DNA of 64,000 nucleotides from an uncultured Sinobacteraceae bacterium (GTDB taxonomy: Bacteria > Pseudomonadota > Gammaproteobacteria > Steroidobacterales > Steroidobacteraceae), in assembly GCA_937902995.1 (NCBI GenBank), contig CALEKY010000094.1:1-64000 (forward strand), in the 5' to 3' direction. The position numbers and the translations under genes were made by a program. Shown one piece after another: positions 35,895-44,531 of this stretch (position 1 is the stretch's first letter; the number at the start of each line of letters is the position of its first letter). A model generated the notes under the pieces. That model saw only the letters and a program-made list of their open reading frames with translations, searched no databases and was not told the DNA's origin.

Positions 35895-36709
35895 TGCGAG
35901 TGAGTCCCGGGATTCGAACGCTCGCACGCTCTTTACTCGCGCTGCTCTGCGCTATCGGCGCGCTCGCCGGGTGCTCGAATGCGCCGCGCCGCCCTCAACC
36001 CTCTCCGCCGCCTCAAACCGCACCGGCCGACGTTGCTGCGATTCCCGACGCCATACCCAAACCGGAACCGCGCTCGGCCAAGGGCAATCCGCCTTTCTAT
36101 ACCGTTCTCGGTAAGCGCTACTTCGTCATGCAGTCGGCGGAGGGCTATGTCGAGCGCGGAGTGGCCTCGTGGTACGGGCCCGGTTTTCATTCCAAGTACA
36201 CCTCCAACGGCGAGGTCTACGACATGTACGCGATGACCGCCGCGCACAAGACTTTGCCGTTGCCCACCTATGTGCAGGTGACGAACCTGAGCAACGGGCG
36301 GAGCGTCGTCGTGCGGGTCAATGATCGGGGGCCTTTCAAGGAAGGCCGCATCATCGATTTGTCGTACACGGCTGCAGCCAAGCTCGACATGCTTCGCAGC
36401 GGGACGGCCTTCGTGGAAGTCCGAGCCATTTCCGCAAATGCTCCGCCGCTGCAGCAAACAGCCGCTTCGACACCGAGCGCATTGTTCGTCCAAGCAGGCG
36501 CGTTCTCGTCCGAAGCCAATGCTTCCAAGCTCGTCGCTCAACTTCGCGCCGAAGGCATCTCGAACGCAAGCATCCGCGCCGACACCGTGGATGGTCGCAC
36601 GCTGTTTCGAGTGAGAGTCGGCCCCGTCCCCAGTGTCGCCGATTTCGACCGCACGCTTGCCCGATTGAAGAAGCTCGGCATCGAGGATGCCCATCTCGCA
36701 ACGTACTGA
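35894..36709 (+). CDS. rlpA: Septal-ring lytic transglycosylase / lipoprotein RlpA
   Basis: 271-residue outer-membrane lipoprotein with a lipobox (ALAGC near residue 26). A double-psi beta-barrel follows, with GVASWYGPGFHSKYTSNGEVYDMYAMTAAHKTLPLPT and the VRVNDRGPF motif. A C-terminal SPOR domain (about 190-270, FVQAGAFSSEANASKLVAQL) binds denuded glycan. The conserved order mltB-rlpA-dacA supports its role in cell-wall remodelling. Confidence 0.95.
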   Translation: MRVSPGIRTLARSLLALLCAIGALAGCSNAPRRPQPSPPPQTAPADVAAIPDAIPKPEPRSAKGNPPFYTVLGKRYFVMQSAEGYVERGVASWYGPGFHSKYTSNGEVYDMYAMTAAHKTLPLPTYVQVTNLSNGRSVVVRVNDRGPFKEGRIIDLSYTAAAKLDMLRSGTAFVEVRAISANAPPLQQTAASTPSALFVQAGAFSSEANASKLVAQLRAEGISNASIRADTVDGRTLFRVRVGPVPSVADFDRTLARLKKLGIEDAHLATY

Positions 36710-36825
36710 CGCGCTGCCCGCAATCGGTCATCGATAATCATCGGCAGCGCATTTTTCGCCTACTTTCCGGCCGATTCGGCCGTTAAGATTCGTCTTCGGA
36801 TTCAGCTCAGATTCGAGAATCTTCA

Positions 36826-38076
36826 ATGCACATGCTGTCTCGTTCTGTTCGCACCGTCGCCTGTATGCTTGCCGCGCTCGCCTGCGCTGCCTGCTCGGAT
36901 TCGGAAACGTCGGAAGCAGCCGATGCCACGAGCTCGGCGCCGGTCTCCGCCAGCAACGTGCCCGTGGCGCTACTTTCCGGCGAAACGTCGCCGGCGACAC
37001 CAGCCATCCCCGTTCCCGCGCCGCCGCAAGTCCCTGCGCGAAGCTACTACGTCATCGACTACACGACAGGCGCCGTGATCGCGGCCTCCAACGAAAACCA
37101 ACGCGTCGAACCCGCGAGCATCACGAAGCTCATGGTGGCGTACGCCGTCTTCCATGCGCTCCAGGATGGCCGCATCACTCTCGACGACCTGGTCACGATC
37201 AGCCCGCATGCACGCGCGCAGGAAGGCTCACGCATGTTCGTCGAGGTCGGCAGCAAAGTGCGCGTCGAGGATCTGATCCAGGGGATGATCGTGCAATCGG
37301 GCAACGATGCCACTGTTGCGCTCGCCGAGCACGTGGCCGGCAGCGAACCGGTCTTCGTCGACTTGATGAACCAGTACGCGCAGAAGCTCGGGCTCGTGGA
37401 TACGCATTTCGAGAACAGCCCGGGCATGCCGGCGCCGCAGCACTACACGACAGCGCGCGACATCGCCGTGCTCGCTGCCGCGCTCGTGCGTGAATTCCCT
37501 CAGTACTTCAAGTGGTACTCGCAACGGGAATTCACGTGGAACAAGATCACTCAGCCGAATCGCAACGGTTTGCTCGATCGCGATCCATCCGTCGACGGCT
37601 TGAAGACCGGACACACGGAGAGTGCCGGCTACTGTCTCGTCGCCACCGGCAAGCGCGACGGCATGCGCATCATCTCGGTGGTGATGGGCGCGCCTTCGGT
37701 GCGAGCCCGCGAAGATGCGAGCCTTGCGCTCCTCAACTACGGATTCCGCTTCTTCGAGACGAAGCAGCTGCTCGAGGCGAACAAACCCGTGCTGACGGCG
37801 CGAGTGTGGAAGGGCCAGGTCAACGAGATCGCGCTCGCGCCGCGCGAGGACATTTACGTCACCGTTCCTCGCGGACAAGAAGCCGCGCTCGCAGGTGCAG
37901 CGGATATCGCAAATCCCTTGCTCGCGCCTTTGGATCGCGATACGGCCGCAGGGAAACTCCGGATTACGCGCGGCGAGAACTTGGTGGGTACTTACGACTT
38001 GTATCCGGTCGCTGACGTTTCGGCTGCCGGCATTTTCGGGCGTTTGTGGGACGACGTGTTGCTGATGTTCGAATGA
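36826..38076 (+). CDS. dacA: D-alanyl-D-alanine carboxypeptidase (PBP5/6 type)
   Basis: Serine carboxypeptidase trimming pentapeptides. The 416-residue protein has SxxK in PASITKLM, SGN in IVQSGNDAT and KTG in DGLKTGHTESAGY, then the C-terminal domain of PBP5. The N-terminus contains CAACSD, so it may be a lipoprotein, unlike the membrane-anchored E. coli enzyme. A Pro-rich linker precedes the domain. It ends 10 nt before dat. Confidence 0.94.
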   Translation: MHMLSRSVRTVACMLAALACAACSDSETSEAADATSSAPVSASNVPVALLSGETSPATPAIPVPAPPQVPARSYYVIDYTTGAVIAASNENQRVEPASITKLMVAYAVFHALQDGRITLDDLVTISPHARAQEGSRMFVEVGSKVRVEDLIQGMIVQSGNDATVALAEHVAGSEPVFVDLMNQYAQKLGLVDTHFENSPGMPAPQHYTTARDIAVLAAALVREFPQYFKWYSQREFTWNKITQPNRNGLLDRDPSVDGLKTGHTESAGYCLVATGKRDGMRIISVVMGAPSVRAREDASLALLNYGFRFFETKQLLEANKPVLTARVWKGQVNEIALAPREDIYVTVPRGQEAALAGAADIANPLLAPLDRDTAAGKLRITRGENLVGTYDLYPVADVSAAGIFGRLWDDVLLMFE

Positions 38077-38086
38077 GCGCTTTGCG

Positions 38087-38965
38087 ATGGCTGCGCAGCC
38101 CTATCCGATCTGCTATCTCAACGGGAGCTTTCTCCCGTTGCAGGAAGCACGCATCTCCCCGCTAGATCGCGGCTTTCTCTTCGCCGATAGCGTGTATGAA
38201 GTGTTGCCGGCCTTCGCGGGACGCATGTTCCGGTTCCGCGAGCACTTCGATCGTCTGGCGCGGAGCCTCGCCGAAATCCGCATGTCGCCGCCGCTCACGC
38301 ACGAACAATGGCTCGACGTACTGAACGAGCTGATTCGCCGCAATGGGGGCGGAGACATGTATCTCTACGCGCAGGTGAGTCGCGGCATGGAATTCGGCCG
38401 GGATCATGCGTTTCCGGTCGATGTGAGTCCCACTGTGTTTGCCATGGCCTGTCCGTTGCCGGCGCTGACGGACGAGCAGCGAGAGCGGGGAATTGCGGCA
38501 ATCACGGTCGATGACTTCCGCTGGGGGCGCTGCGACATCAAGTCGACGATGCTGCTCGCCAATGTACTGATGAAGCAGCGCGCAAAAGAGGCCGGCGCTC
38601 AGGAAGCCATCATTGTCCGCGACGGCGAGGTGCTCGAAGGTGCAGCGATGAGCCTCTTTCTCGTCATCGATGACGAGATCGTGACACCGCCCGATAGTCA
38701 TCGCATCCTGCCAGGTACGACTCGCGATGCGATGATCGAGATCATGGGCCAAGCTGTCCGACGACGGAGTATCAGGGTCGACGAACTCGCACGTGCGAGC
38801 GAGGTCTGGTTGTCCGCAGCCACACGCGACGTGCTGCCGGTGACCCGTATCGACGGCAAACCGGTCGGCGACGGCAGACCCGGACCTCGATGGCGCGAAG
38901 TCAGCGAACGCCTACTCGAGATGCGGAAGCGGCTCGCCGGTACGCCCGCCTACGAAGGGACTTGA
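38087..38965 (+). CDS. dat: D-amino-acid aminotransferase (class IV)
   Basis: PLP-dependent class IV (BCAT fold) transaminase, likely D-alanine:2-oxoglutarate. The 292-residue sequence has FADSVYEVLPAFAGRMFRFREHFDRL, the PLP Lys in RCDIKSTMLLANVLMKQ and VLEGAAMSLFLV. Setting in the cell-wall operon, between dacA and ybeD, suggests control of D-Ala/D-Glu pools. A branched-chain-type activity cannot be excluded on sequence alone. Confidence 0.9.
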   Translation: MAAQPYPICYLNGSFLPLQEARISPLDRGFLFADSVYEVLPAFAGRMFRFREHFDRLARSLAEIRMSPPLTHEQWLDVLNELIRRNGGGDMYLYAQVSRGMEFGRDHAFPVDVSPTVFAMACPLPALTDEQRERGIAAITVDDFRWGRCDIKSTMLLANVLMKQRAKEAGAQEAIIVRDGEVLEGAAMSLFLVIDDEIVTPPDSHRILPGTTRDAMIEIMGQAVRRRSIRVDELARASEVWLSAATRDVLPVTRIDGKPVGDGRPGPRWREVSERLLEMRKRLAGTPAYEGT

Positions 38966-38996
38966 ATACTGGCCTCATCGCGCTCATAGAGGGCCC

Positions 38997-39257
38997 ATGT
39001 CAGACGCAGTCATGAAATTTCCCTGCGACTTTCCGTTGAAAGTCATGGGTCGCAGATCGGACGATTTCCGCAGCCTCGTGGTCGGCATCGTGCAGAAACA
39101 CGTCGGCGTCCTCGATGCCGCGAATATCGAGGAACGTCCGAGCAAGGGCGGCAACTATCTGAGCGTGACTTGTACGTTCAGCGCTCAAAGCCGAGAGCAG
39201 CTCGATGCCTTGTATCGAGAGCTGACGTCGTGCGAGCGAATCTTAGTGGTGCTTTAG
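38997..39257 (+). CDS. ybeD: YbeD/DUF493 family protein
   Basis: 86-residue ACT-like small protein of the YbeD family. Recognisable features are FPCDFPLKVMGRRSDDF, RPSKGGNYLSVTCTFSAQSREQLDALYREL and a C-terminal RILVVL. It is the last gene of the cell-wall operon. In E. coli it sits next to lipB; here lipB is 1.1 kb away and on the other strand. Function is not established. Confidence 0.9.
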   Translation: MSDAVMKFPCDFPLKVMGRRSDDFRSLVVGIVQKHVGVLDAANIEERPSKGGNYLSVTCTFSAQSREQLDALYRELTSCERILVVL

Positions 39258-39267
39258 CACCAATTCG

Positions 39268-39288
39268 GACTGAAGGCTGAAGATTGAA
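39268..39288 (+). repeat. Heptamer array, left half (GGCTGAA type)
   Basis: Three units (GACTGAA, GGCTGAA, GATTGAA) start 11 nt after the ybeD stop. Together with the inverted units at 39328-39348 they flank a perfect rho-independent terminator. Confidence 0.65.
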
Positions 39289-39293
39289 GTGAT

Positions 39294-39324
39294 GGCGAGC
39301 GCGCGTACGCGCGCTCGCCTTTTT
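39294..39324 (+). terminator. Rho-independent terminator of the cell-wall operon
   Basis: A perfect 13-bp stem (26-nt palindrome beginning GGCGAGCGCGCG) is followed by TTTTT at 39320-39324. It reads in the direction of ybeD. On the opposite strand no T-run follows, so it serves the plus strand best. Confidence 0.88.
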
Positions 39325-39327
39325 GCG

Positions 39328-39348
39328 CTGTGGCCTGGCGCCTGTCGC
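39328..39348 (-). repeat. Heptamer array, right half (GGCGACA type)
   Basis: Three units (CTGTGGC, CTGGCGC, CTGTCGC) lie just before the end of the quinone oxidoreductase gene. On the minus strand the core is GGCGACA/GGCCACA. It converges on 39268-39288. Confidence 0.6.
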
Positions 39349-39362
39349 CAGCGTAGCTGACG

Positions 39363-40352
39363 CTACTTTTCTCCTTCCGCCACCCGAATCACGACCTTAC
39401 CGGTTGCCTTGCGTCCGTTGAGGATCTCGAGGGCGTCGGTGAAACGTTCGAGGCCGTGCAATTCCGTGATGTGCGGCTTGATCTTGCCTTCCTTGAAGAG
39501 CTTGAACAGATCGCGCAAGTTTTGCGCATGCACGTCGGGCTCGCGACGCGTGTGTGCGCCCCAGAACACGCCCACGAGCGAGCAGCCTTTCAGCAAAGGT
39601 AGGTTCAGAGGAATCGCCGGGATCTTGCCGCCGGCAAAGCCGATCACGAGATAGCGTCCATTGAATCCCATGCTGCGAACGACTTGCTCGGCGTAGTCTG
39701 CGCCGACCGGATCGTAGGCCACGTCGATGCCGCGATCGCCGGTGAATTCCATCACCTTCGCCTTGATGTTCTCGGTCGTATAGTTGAACACGGCATCCGC
39801 GCCGTGCGCTTTCGCAAGCGCGAGCTTTTCGTCGGTGCTCGCGGCAGCCAGCACGCGCGCGCCCAGCGCCTTACCGATTTCGACGGCCGTCAACCCGACG
39901 CCGCCTGCAGCACCTAGTACGAGCAGGCTCTCTCCCGGTCGAAGCTTCGCGCGTTGAACCAATGCGTGATACGTCGTGCCGTAGTTGACGAGGAAGCCCG
40001 CCGCAGCAGCCATGGTCATCTCGTCGGGCAACGGAATGGCCGAGGCAGCATTGCCGACGAACTCCTCGGCAAGACCGCCCTGCCCTGCAACGAACAAGAC
40101 TCGCGCACCGACGTGAAGATTCGTGACGTCCGGACCGACTTCGGTCACGACGCCGGCCACTTCGTTGCCGGGCGTAAACGGGACTTCCGGTTTGACCTGA
40201 TACTTACCCGCGATCATCAACGCGTCGGGAAATCCGAAACCGACGGCATGAACGCGTACCCGCACCTGACCGGCCTGAAGCTGAGGACGAGCGACTTCCT
40301 CGACGGCCAATTGCGGTGGCGGTCCATAACTGCGTAGCACGACTGCGCGCAT
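39363..40352 (-). CDS. NADPH:quinone oxidoreductase, zinc-free MDR
   Basis: 329-residue zinc-free medium-chain reductase of the quinone oxidoreductase/enoyl-reductase type. Visible are VHAVGFGFPDALMIAGKYQ, TPGNEVAGVVTEVG, LVLGAAGGVGLTAVEIGKALGARVLAAASTDEKL for NADPH, and DPVGADYAEQ. No structural or catalytic zinc cysteines are present. The start at 40352 follows AGGAAAC; the longer frame overlaps lipB. It is probably cotranscribed with lipB, 26 nt upstream. Substrate unknown. Confidence 0.88.
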   Translation of the reverse strand: MRAVVLRSYGPPPQLAVEEVARPQLQAGQVRVRVHAVGFGFPDALMIAGKYQVKPEVPFTPGNEVAGVVTEVGPDVTNLHVGARVLFVAGQGGLAEEFVGNAASAIPLPDEMTMAAAAGFLVNYGTTYHALVQRAKLRPGESLLVLGAAGGVGLTAVEIGKALGARVLAAASTDEKLALAKAHGADAVFNYTTENIKAKVMEFTGDRGIDVAYDPVGADYAEQVVRSMGFNGRYLVIGFAGGKIPAIPLNLPLLKGCSLVGVFWGAHTRREPDVHAQNLRDLFKLFKEGKIKPHITELHGLERFTDALEILNGRKATGKVVIRVAEGEK

Positions 40353-40378
40353 GAGTGTTTCCTGTATGTTCTTCGAAA

Positions 40379-41041
40379 TCAAATCCACGCCGCCTCGTGC
40401 GGCAACCCCAAAATCCGAAGCAGTTGCGGCGCCAACGCGTGCGCCACATTGACGAGGGAATCGGCGATCCCGAGCGCCGCCAGGTCCGTGACCTGCAATC
40501 CGGCGTAACCGCAGGGATTGATTCTTCGAAACGGCTCGAGATCCATTGCGACATTGAGCGCGAGCCCATGATAGCTACATCCGCGGCTCACACGTAATCC
40601 GATGCTCGCCAACTTTCTTCCGTCGACGTACACACCGGGAGCATCACGCTTTCCAGTCGCTGTTACGCCGCGCTCGCGGCAGAACGCAATGACAGCATCT
40701 TCCAGTGCGATGACGAGCTGCCGTACGCCGATCCGTGCGCGGCGCATGTCGATCAACGGATAGACGACGAGTTGCCCCGGTCCGTGATAGGTCACTTGTC
40801 CGCCGCGATCGATGTTGATCACGGGGATGTCACCCGGCGCTAGCACGTGCTCGGGCTTGCCGTTCATCCCGAGCGTGAACACGGGCGGATGCTCGAGAAA
40901 CCAGATCTGATCGGGCGTTTCGGCATCGCGCGTCGCCGTCAGCCGTTGCATCGACCGCCAGGTCGGCTCGTACTCGACGCGCCCGAGCCAACGCAGACTC
41001 GGGGTTGGTATCCGCAATGCTTCGCGAGAGAGAGCAGTCAT
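40379..41041 (-). CDS. lipB: Octanoyltransferase LipB
   Basis: Transfers octanoate from acyl carrier protein to lipoyl domains. The 220-residue protein has RGGQVTYHGPGQ, the Lys motif RKLASIGLRV and the catalytic Cys in RINPCGYAG. It is followed by the quinone oxidoreductase on the same strand and preceded by lipA, 31 nt away. Confidence 0.96.
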   Translation of the reverse strand: MTALSREALRIPTPSLRWLGRVEYEPTWRSMQRLTATRDAETPDQIWFLEHPPVFTLGMNGKPEHVLAPGDIPVINIDRGGQVTYHGPGQLVVYPLIDMRRARIGVRQLVIALEDAVIAFCRERGVTATGKRDAPGVYVDGRKLASIGLRVSRGCSYHGLALNVAMDLEPFRRINPCGYAGLQVTDLAALGIADSLVNVAHALAPQLLRILGLPHEAAWI

Positions 41042-41072
41042 TGCGACGGCTGACTTTGCAGCGACGAGCCGG

Positions 41073-42101
41073 CTATGGCTTCGCCGCCGGCAGGCCCTGC
41101 GTGAGGCCGGCGTTGTTGCGTTCCAGTGCGCGCTCGGCGCGATAGCTCGAGCGTACGAGCGGACCCGACACGCACTCGAGGAAACCTTTCGCGAGCGCCC
41201 ACTCGCGATAGCGCTCGAACTCCTCCGGCGTGACCCAGCGCTCCACCGGCAAGTGATTCAACGTCGGTCGCAGATACTGTCCGAGCGTGAGGATGTCGAC
41301 GCCCGCCTCGCGGATATCGTCCATGGCTTCCGCAATCTCCTCGTCGGTCTCGCCGAGCCCCAACATCAAGCTCGTCTTGGTCAAGACGTCGGGACGGAAC
41401 TGCTTGGCATGGCGTAGCACGGATAACGTCTGCTCGTAGCTCGCGCGCGGATCGCGCACAGGATGTGTCAGCCGCCGCACCGTCTCGACGTTTTGCGCGA
41501 ATACGTCGAGGCCGCTCGCAACGACCGTTTCGACATCGGCGAGCTTGCCCTGGAAATCGGGCGTGAGCGCTTCGACGGCGGTCTGCGGGCAGAGCTTCTT
41601 GATCTCGCGAATGCATGCGGCGAAATGTCCCGCTCCGCCATCTTCGAGATCGTCGCGATTGACGGAGGTGAGCACGACGTACTTCAGTTTCATCAACTGC
41701 ACGGTGCGTGCGCTGTTCGCCGGCTCTTCTGGATCGAGCCACCCCTTCGGATTGCCGGTGTCCACTGAACAGAACCGGCACGCGCGCGTACACACGGCGC
41801 CCATGAGCATGAGCGTCGCCGTGCCGGAGTTCCAACATTCTCCGATATTCGGACACTTCGCCTCTTCGCACACCGTCGCGAGCCGATGTTGTTTCACGAC
41901 TGCCTTGACGGCGTCGAACCCAACACCTGCAGGCATCGGAGCTCTGAGCCAATGCGGCTTGCGGCCGACGACGAACGGCGCCGTAGCAGACGTCGCCTTG
42001 ATTCCGTCCTTGATCGCCGCGAAGCCCTGAGGCGTACGGTACTTCTGACCGCTGCGCACTGCGGTCTCCGGAACGATGGGAATACCTTTGAACTGGCTCA
42101 T
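41073..42101 (-). CDS. lipA: Lipoyl synthase LipA
   Basis: Radical-SAM enzyme inserting two sulfurs into octanoyl groups. The 342-residue protein has the auxiliary-cluster motif CEEAKCPNIGEC, the radical-SAM cysteines CTRACRFC and the C-terminal RSSYRAE. It lies directly upstream of lipB, so the two form a lipoate operon. Confidence 0.97.
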   Translation of the reverse strand: MSQFKGIPIVPETAVRSGQKYRTPQGFAAIKDGIKATSATAPFVVGRKPHWLRAPMPAGVGFDAVKAVVKQHRLATVCEEAKCPNIGECWNSGTATLMLMGAVCTRACRFCSVDTGNPKGWLDPEEPANSARTVQLMKLKYVVLTSVNRDDLEDGGAGHFAACIREIKKLCPQTAVEALTPDFQGKLADVETVVASGLDVFAQNVETVRRLTHPVRDPRASYEQTLSVLRHAKQFRPDVLTKTSLMLGLGETDEEIAEAMDDIREAGVDILTLGQYLRPTLNHLPVERWVTPEEFERYREWALAKGFLECVSGPLVRSSYRAERALERNNAGLTQGLPAAKP

Positions 42102-42177
42102 GTCGACGGCGGGACTCGAGGGAGCGTCATTCTACCCACGACCGAGAGCAGTGTCGCTTCGCGGGCCCGAAACGACA

Positions 42178-42200
42178 CGGCCCGGGACGAACCCGGGCCG
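42178..42200. terminator. GC-rich hairpin downstream of the TPR gene
   Basis: A perfect 9-bp stem (CGGCCCGGG/CCCGGGCCG, 5-nt loop) lies 25 nt beyond the TPR stop codon. No strong T-run follows on the minus strand, so termination there is plausible but weak. Confidence 0.45.
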
Positions 42201-42225
42201 CGAGATTGGAACTCGAACTGTCGGA

Positions 42226-43482
42226 TCAGGACGAAGTCGATTCAGCGTGCAGATCCCAGAGCTCGGCGAGATCCGCCCATCTGGAATCGGGCTTGACGGC
42301 CTTGAACGCTGCGCGGGCCTTGTCCTTCTCCCCGTTCTCGAGATAGGCAATGCCAAGACTGATCTGGGCCTCATCGACGTCGTTGACGCCGCCCTTCTTG
42401 AGGCCTCGCTCGATGGCGGCAATGGCTTCCGCGTACTGACCGTAGCTGAGATATGCCTCGCCCAGACCCACATCAGCCTGCCCCTTCGCAGCCTTCTCCG
42501 CTTCCTTCGCCTGTTGTGCAAGCGATGCACGGTCGGAAGCAGACAGCTTCTTGGAGTCAGCGAGCAGGCGGTCGATTCTGCTCTGCTCAGCCTTGTCGTC
42601 GCTCTTCAGAATCCCTTGCGCAAGCCCCTGCGACATGACCTTCTCGGACTCGCCTGGGACACCCATCTCGATACCCAGATTGGCCATCTCCACGATATCG
42701 CTCTTGTCCTTGAGCACGCCCACCGTATTCATCAGGCGGTAGTAACCGAACATCACACGGTCACTGTTCGTCTTGCGCCGGTACAGCTCGAGCAAGTCCT
42801 CCCAGTAGTCCGGCTTCGGGTAGTACCGAATGGTGCGCTTCAAGGAATTCTCCATACCGGCGCGATCCTGCAGCCTGACGTACGCGCTGAAGAGGTACCG
42901 CAGATAGTCTTCGTTCGGAACCTCGTTCGCCTGCTCTGCGTGCTCCACAACCTTAGTCAGCGCCGTCACGGCACTCCTGTAGTCCTCGAGCCCGTAGTAC
43001 GCCAGCCCGACCAAAGCGCCCATCTCCTGATCCATGCCATAGGTGTCGATCCATCGCTGGGCCCACTCGGCCGATTTGCGATAGTCCTTCTCCTGGAAAT
43101 AAATCTGGGCGATCGCCTTGGTACGAAGCGTCGCCTGGTCCTCAGGCATCCGACCGGAATTGAGCATGCGCTCGTATACGACCGCAGCCTCGGGATACCG
43201 CTTCTGCTGAACGAGGACGAAGGCCAAGAACTCGTCGATTTGATATTCGTCGTCGGCCGTCTTCTTTTCGACGGCTTGGGCTTTCTGAATCTCCGCAAGC
43301 GCCGTGTCGAAGTCTTGGGCTTGCATTGCCTGCTGCGCCTTTTGCAGCGGCCCGACAACCGCCTTGCTGAGCTTGGGCTTGGCTTCAGCCGCTTGCACGA
43401 CTTCGGGAACCAAAACCGACGAGGTCGTCACCGTGCCGAGGGCGAGGGCGACTGCAATTGCAATGCGCTTCAGAGGGGTCAT
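42226..43482 (-). CDS. Exported tetratricopeptide-repeat protein of the TonB module
   Basis: 418-residue protein with a signal peptide (RIAIAVALALGTVTTSS) and many TPR-like helical pairs, such as VGPLQKAQQAMQAQDFDTALAEIQKAQ and the C-terminal LGEAYLSYGQYAEAIAAIERGLKKG. A stretch after residue 300 is rich in Lys and Ala. It closes the exbD-exbD-exbB-tonB cluster, a position known for the TPR partner of TonB2-type systems. It probably helps the TonB complex in the periplasm; its partner is unknown. Confidence 0.82.
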   Translation of the reverse strand: MTPLKRIAIAVALALGTVTTSSVLVPEVVQAAEAKPKLSKAVVGPLQKAQQAMQAQDFDTALAEIQKAQAVEKKTADDEYQIDEFLAFVLVQQKRYPEAAVVYERMLNSGRMPEDQATLRTKAIAQIYFQEKDYRKSAEWAQRWIDTYGMDQEMGALVGLAYYGLEDYRSAVTALTKVVEHAEQANEVPNEDYLRYLFSAYVRLQDRAGMENSLKRTIRYYPKPDYWEDLLELYRRKTNSDRVMFGYYRLMNTVGVLKDKSDIVEMANLGIEMGVPGESEKVMSQGLAQGILKSDDKAEQSRIDRLLADSKKLSASDRASLAQQAKEAEKAAKGQADVGLGEAYLSYGQYAEAIAAIERGLKKGGVNDVDEAQISLGIAYLENGEKDKARAAFKAVKPDSRWADLAELWDLHAESTSS

Positions 43483-43531
43483 GACTCTTCCCGATGCAAT
43501 CGTCCGAGAATGGACGGACTATGAAACCGAC

Positions 43532-43557
43532 GACGGGGCGAAATAGTTCGCCCCGTC
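43532..43557. promoter_or_regulatory. Intra-operon hairpin between exbD2 and the TPR gene
   Basis: A perfect 11-bp stem (GACGGGGCGAA/TTCGCCCCGTC) with loop ATAG lies in the 110-nt gap. It may stabilise the exbD mRNA or lower transcription into the TPR gene. No T-run follows on the minus strand. Confidence 0.5.
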
Positions 43558-43592
43558 ACCGGAAGACCTACACAGCTCCTGCAACCGCAGGC

Positions 43593-44018
43593 TTATTCCA
43601 TGAATTGTTCGTTGCCGACGAAACCAATTCGCTGCATGCCGTTCCGTTGCGCGAGTGCCAACACCTTCGCGACGGTGTCGTAGCGCGCGCGTCGGTCTGG
43701 GCGCACGTGCAACTCCGGCTGCGGGTTCTTCGCGGCCTCGGCTCTGAAGTACCCCTCGAGCTGCCCCAGCTGCACGACCGAGCCGTTCCAAATGATCGTT
43801 CCGTCCCAGTCGATCTCGATCCGAATCGGCTCCATGATCTCCTCCGGCGGAGGCGGACTCTGACTCGGCCGCGGCATATCGAGCTTCACCGCATGCGACA
43901 TGATCGGCAGCGTGATGATGAACATGATCAACAACACCAACATCACGTCGATGAGCGGCGTGGTATTGATGTCCATCATCGGCTCGCCTTCGCCGCCGCC
44001 TCCTACTTGCATGGCCAT
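43593..44018 (-). CDS. exbD: Biopolymer transport protein ExbD (second copy)
   Basis: 141-residue ExbD/TolR-family protein with one N-terminal membrane helix, preceded by the conserved DINTTPLIDVMLVLLIMFIITLPI (Asp in the helix). It follows the first exbD by 42 nt. Together with ExbB it would use the proton gradient to energise TonB. Confidence 0.92.
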   Translation of the reverse strand: MAMQVGGGGEGEPMMDINTTPLIDVMLVLLIMFIITLPIMSHAVKLDMPRPSQSPPPPEEIMEPIRIEIDWDGTIIWNGSVVQLGQLEGYFRAEAAKNPQPELHVRPDRRARYDTVAKVLALAQRNGMQRIGFVGNEQFME

Positions 44019-44060
44019 GGTGGAATTACCTCTTACTCTGACGTCTCTTGCGGACGTCCG

Positions 44061-44507
44061 TTACTGAACGGGACCTTGGCCAGCAGGCAACGTGATGAAG
44101 CCGACTTTCATAATACCCTTGCGTTGGGCGTCGACGATGACGCGACCGACGTTCTCGTATCGCGTCTCCCGATCGGCACGAATGTGCACTTCGGGCTGCG
44201 GCTGCATGACGGCGATTTCGCCGAGGCGCTGCAGCAACTCGTCGTTGTCCTTCACGAGGATCTGATTCCAGAACACCTGACCCTCCTTGTTGACGGAGAT
44301 GTTGATGTTCTCGGGCTTCGTCTTCGTGGCCTCGTTGCTGACCTCGGGGAGATCGACGGGCACCGTGTGCGTGATCACGGGAACCGTGATCATGAACACG
44401 ATCAGCAGCACCAACATGACGTCGACGAGCGGCGTCGTGTTGATGTCTGATAGCGCCCGCTCCTCTCCTTCCTCAGTCGTATTCAACTCAACTGTTGCGC
44501 TGCTCAT
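44061..44507 (-). CDS. exbD: Biopolymer transport protein ExbD (first copy)
   Basis: 148-residue ExbD-family protein with the same DINTTPLVDVMLVLLIVFMITVPV signature and the periplasmic domain PEVHIRADRETRYENV. It is a paralogue of the next gene. Two consecutive ExbD copies are common where one ExbB serves a TonB with a TPR partner. It begins 24 nt after the exbB stop. Confidence 0.93.
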   Translation of the reverse strand: MSSATVELNTTEEGEERALSDINTTPLVDVMLVLLIVFMITVPVITHTVPVDLPEVSNEATKTKPENINISVNKEGQVFWNQILVKDNDELLQRLGEIAVMQPQPEVHIRADRETRYENVGRVIVDAQRKGIMKVGFITLPAGQGPVQ

Positions 44508-44531
44508 CTGCTGCTCCAGGCCAGTGCCTGT

